DNA from: an uncultured Eubacteriales bacterium
GTDB lineage: Bacteria; Bacillota; Clostridia; UBA1381; UBA9506
Assembly: GCA_900545185.1 (NCBI GenBank)
Contig: UQYH01000119.1
Coordinates: forward strand, 1-6,756
Direction of reading: 5' to 3'
DNA length: 6,756 bases
Both the position numbers and the translations under genes were made by a program. Under the pieces are notes generated by a model that saw only the letters and a program-made list of their open reading frames with translations, ran no database searches and was not told the DNA's origin. Shown here one piece after another: positions 4,932-6,756 of this stretch; the first letter of the stretch is position 1; each line of letters begins with the position of its first letter.

Positions 4932-5720
4932 TTACAGAAAATGAAGCAAAGAAAACTTGACATCATGCATAACACCGCCGCACCACATAAACATAACGGC
5001 GCTGCATTCGCGCAGATAATCCGGCAAAATTGTGATCCAGTCCGACTTTGCCGCAAGCCGCGCCGGATGCAGCCCTGCCTTTTGCGCAATCCGACCGGCA
5101 CGGTACACGTGAAACTGATTGGTTACAAAGGCGGTTTTATACGGTTTTTCCAAAAGCTTGTCCAACAGCTCTTTGGAATACAGAAAATTTTCATAGGTCG
5201 ATGTTGCACGTTCTTCACACACAATTTTTTCTTCTGCAACACCCTGCCCCACCAAATAACGGCGCATTCCCTCGGCTTCTGTAATACTCTCATACGGGCC
5301 GCGGCCGCCGCTGACAACAAGGTATGCATCCGGGTTCATTTTGTGGTATTGCACCGCTTTATCCAGCCGATACCGAAGCACACGTGAAGGCGTTTCTCCG
5401 TGCAGACCGGCACCCAAAACAATTAAGGCAGCTTCATCATAGCGTACTGTGTCACTGCGGCCGGAGACGGTAATGAGTGCAGAGATAAAGAAAACAAAAC
5501 AAAAACCAAGCAAAACCAATGCCTTCACCACTGTGCCCGCACGATTATCCAACAGCCGATTCATGCCGCGGAACAGTATCGCATATAAAAGCGCAAGCAC
5601 GCCGAGAGCCGTAAGGGCATACAATCCCAGGTTCGGGCTGGAGTTAAACCACAAAAAAGCTGCATTTGTTAAACAAACCAAAGATAAAAGCACAAGAAAA
5701 AATCTGGCAATCCGCGCCAT
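4932..5720 (-). CDS. DUF218 / YdcF-family membrane protein (SanA/ElyC-like)
   Basis: 262 residues. Three hydrophobic helices (about 4-26, 32-50 and 64-86) precede a DUF218 domain (about 96-225). The domain shows the family pattern: ALIVLGAG (98-105), the R-x-x-x-A-V helix (RLDKAVQYH), VVSGGRG (135-141), the E-A-E-x-M helix (148-152), E-x-x-A-x-S-T-x-E-N (169-178) and TNQFHVYRA (200-208). Family members are envelope-associated and linked to cell-wall or surface-polymer homeostasis, but their chemistry is poorly known, so no reaction is assigned. ATG at 5720 has AAAAGGAG (5736-5729) eight bases upstream. Own promoter at 5757-5785. No clear terminator follows, so transcripts may run on toward the tRNA-Ser promoter. 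Confidence 0.88.
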   Translation of the reverse strand: MARIARFFLVLLSLVCLTNAAFLWFNSSPNLGLYALTALGVLALLYAILFRGMNRLLDNRAGTVVKALVLLGFCFVFFISALITVSGRSDTVRYDEAALIVLGAGLHGETPSRVLRYRLDKAVQYHKMNPDAYLVVSGGRGPYESITEAEGMRRYLVGQGVAEEKIVCEERATSTYENFLYSKELLDKLLEKPYKTAFVTNQFHVYRAGRIAQKAGLHPARLAAKSDWITILPDYLRECSAVMFMWCGGVMHDVKFSLLHFL

Positions 5721-5756
5721 AGTGTCAACTCCTTTTGTTGCAGGATGTATAGGCTC

Positions 5757-5785
5757 AGTATACCAGATTTTTCTAATTTTGTCAA
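5757..5785 (-). promoter_or_regulatory. Promoter of the DUF218 gene
   Basis: Minus strand: perfect TTGACA (5785-5780), 17-base spacer, TATACT (5762-5757), 37 bases upstream of the ATG at 5720. It lies directly behind the thiT stop codon (5803-5801), so the two genes can be expressed separately. Confidence 0.85.
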
Positions 5786-5800
5786 TTTACATTTTAGGGT

Positions 5801-6448
5801 CTAGTTTACAGACTGTGTATCTATCAGGTTGGCTGCCGAAAGAGCCTTATACACAATCGGTGTTAAAATGGCGGTAATAATGATTTCGGGAATCATATAT
5901 GTACCGTTATAAAAAATGGAGTAAATCAGCGCCAGCATGCCGCCGGAGCAATGCGCCATAATTTTTGCGCCGATAGCGTAAAAGCCCTCCTGCGTGAAAA
6001 ACCACTCTGCCCAAGCGCCGAAGAAGATCGCGCCGGAAATGATGTGGACAATATACCGCAGAAACAACGCAAAAACAGAGCCGACACAAATGGCTGCCGC
6101 ATCGTTTTTAATTTTACCCTTAAAAATGCCGCCAAAGCCCAAAACCGTGTAAGCCGCTATATAATCGAGCAGGCATACGCACAAGGCCTGCCAAACCAGC
6201 ATTTGGCTGTCTCCCGGAAGGAAAAAGGCCGTAACGGTTTTCATACCCAGCAAAAGCTGTACCAAGCTGAAAATCAACGCCGAAAGCAGACCCCAACGTG
6301 TGCCGTAGCAATAGGCAATTAAAACAATCGGCATCATAGACGCAATGGTGATACCGCCGCCGAACGGCAGCTGAAACGGCTGAAAAATCGACAGCACGGC
6401 TGCCACCGCAATGAGCATGGCAGATACAACAAGTTTTTTGGTTCTCAT
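5801..6448 (-). CDS. thiT: ThiT, thiamine-binding S component of an ECF transporter
   Basis: 215 residues, almost entirely hydrophobic with about six membrane helices, as expected for an ECF substrate-capture subunit. Family landmarks: FGGGITIASMMPIVLIAY (29-46), WGLLSALIFSLVQLLLG (52-68), LLDYIAAYTVLG (93-104), the RYIVHIISGAIFFGAWA segment (131-147) and YNGTYMIPE (180-188), which correspond to thiamine-contacting and conserved parts of ThiT. It captures thiamine and docks on the shared EcfT/EcfA energy module, which is encoded elsewhere. ATG at 6448 has AAGGAGG (6463-6457) eight bases upstream. A longer in-frame start at 6541 is rejected because it would translate the terminator hairpin. 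The upstream TPP riboswitch agrees independently with thiamine as substrate. Confidence 0.95.
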   Translation of the reverse strand: MRTKKLVVSAMLIAVAAVLSIFQPFQLPFGGGITIASMMPIVLIAYCYGTRWGLLSALIFSLVQLLLGMKTVTAFFLPGDSQMLVWQALCVCLLDYIAAYTVLGFGGIFKGKIKNDAAAICVGSVFALFLRYIVHIISGAIFFGAWAEWFFTQEGFYAIGAKIMAHCSGGMLALIYSIFYNGTYMIPEIIITAILTPIVYKALSAANLIDTQSVN

Positions 6449-6497
6449 ATAAGCTTCCTCCTTAAAATGCTTGATTTGGTTTTGCGGCAAGGGCATA

Positions 6498-6536
6498 CAA
6501 AAAGCGGAAACAGCCGCGTACAGACTGTTTCCGCTT
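6498..6536 (-). terminator. Attenuator terminator between the TPP riboswitch and thiT
   Basis: A perfect 12-bp stem, minus-strand AAGCGGAAACAG (6536-6525) and CTGTTTCCGCTT (6513-6502), followed by a run of five T's (6503-6499). It lies about 15 bases past the riboswitch aptamer and 50 bases before the thiT start. It should form when TPP is bound. I could not identify a clean antiterminator pairing by eye. Confidence 0.85.
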
Positions 6537-6550
6537 ATCACACAAGCTTG

Positions 6551-6666
6551 AAATATTCCCTACGTTGGCATTACCCAAATCAGGTTTACGGGTCGAAAAT
6601 TTTTCCTCTCAGCCCTGCTGTGCGTTACAAACTCCGTAACAGGCAGTCAGCGGCTCCCCGATATTT
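6551..6666 (-). ncRNA. TPP riboswitch (THI element)
   Basis: The minus strand carries the aptamer hallmarks in order: GGGGAGCC, a variable P3 arm (with CTGTTACGGAG/GTAACG-type pairing), GGGCTGAGAGGA, then ACCTGATTTGGGTAATGCC and AACGTAGGGAA. P1 can form between ATATTT at 6661-6666 and AAATAT at 6551-6556 (plus-strand bases). It senses thiamine pyrophosphate and, with the downstream terminator and thiT, forms a standard thiamine-uptake control unit. Confidence 0.96.
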
Positions 6667-6676
6667 ATTTATCTGT

Positions 6677-6705
6677 ATTGTAACACAGCGCCAAAACGTT
6701 GTCAA
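6677..6705 (-). promoter_or_regulatory. Promoter of the riboswitch-thiT transcript
   Basis: Minus strand: perfect TTGACA (6705-6700), 17-base spacer, TACAAT (6682-6677), placing the transcription start just ahead of the riboswitch P1. The -10 context GTGTTACAAT is the same as at the tRNA-Ser promoter. Confidence 0.87.
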
Positions 6706-6756
6706 GCATTTTGGCAGAAAATCTGCCGTTTTTTGCCATAAAAGCGCAAAATTTGC

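Noticed and set aside
4941..5387. Plus-strand frame of 148 codons opposite the DUF218 gene
   Set aside because: Antisense shadow of a gene whose motifs are clear; its product is composed of low-meaning residues.
6449..6541. Longer N-terminus for ThiT starting at 6541
   Set aside because: It would lie across the attenuator hairpin and before the AAGGAGG that serves the ATG at 6448.
6713..6734. Short hairpin GGCAGA-AAA-TCTGCC followed by T-run on the plus strand
   Set aside because: It looks like a weak terminator, but no plus-strand gene leads into it and the stem is only 6 bp. The minus strand has no T-run.
1..6756. CRISPR arrays, insertion sequence ends, rRNA
   Set aside because: No spaced repeat arrays, no transposase or paired terminal repeats, and no rRNA-like sequence was seen on either strand.

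Overview
The window looks like a low-to-mid GC member of the Clostridia (Bacillota). Evidence: strong AGGAGG-type ribosome binding sites throughout, TTG starts, a CCA-encoding tRNA-Ser, an ECF-type thiamine transporter under a TPP riboswitch, and a Tn916-like tyrosine integrase. No species can be named from this sequence alone.

Left block (1-1613, minus strand, AT-richer): a two-gene unit. A membrane-anchored metallophosphoesterase (430-1545) is followed, with overlapping stop and start codons, by a membrane protein that runs off the window edge (1-430). Its -10 box sits inside a perfect 16-bp inverted repeat. Bases 1614-1956 hold no convincing gene and may be debris.

Middle block (1957-4706, plus strand): the recombination end of an integrative element. 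In order: a strong terminator; a leader whose hairpin covers its own ribosome binding site; a 29-codon ORF overlapping a small winged-helix regulator; about 400 bases of non-coding or decayed sequence; an excisionase-like protein with its own promoter; and a 440-residue tyrosine integrase with its own promoter. The integrase runs toward the 3' end of a tRNA-Ser(CGA) gene, the classical layout for tRNA-targeted integration. A second copy of the tRNA 3' end was not found in the window, so the other end of the element is presumably outside it, to the left.

Right block (4707-6756, minus strand, GC-richer): ordinary chromosomal genes, namely tRNA-Ser(CGA), a DUF218/YdcF-family membrane protein, and the thiamine ECF transporter substrate-binding subunit ThiT. 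All three have recognisable promoters with perfect TTGACA -35 boxes. thiT is preceded by a TPP riboswitch and an intrinsic terminator, so thiamine pyrophosphate probably switches it off by attenuation.

The most interesting part is regulatory: the leader/hairpin/overlapping-ORF arrangement ahead of the winged-helix gene, and the repeated use in the left and middle blocks of inverted repeats that bracket the -10 box.
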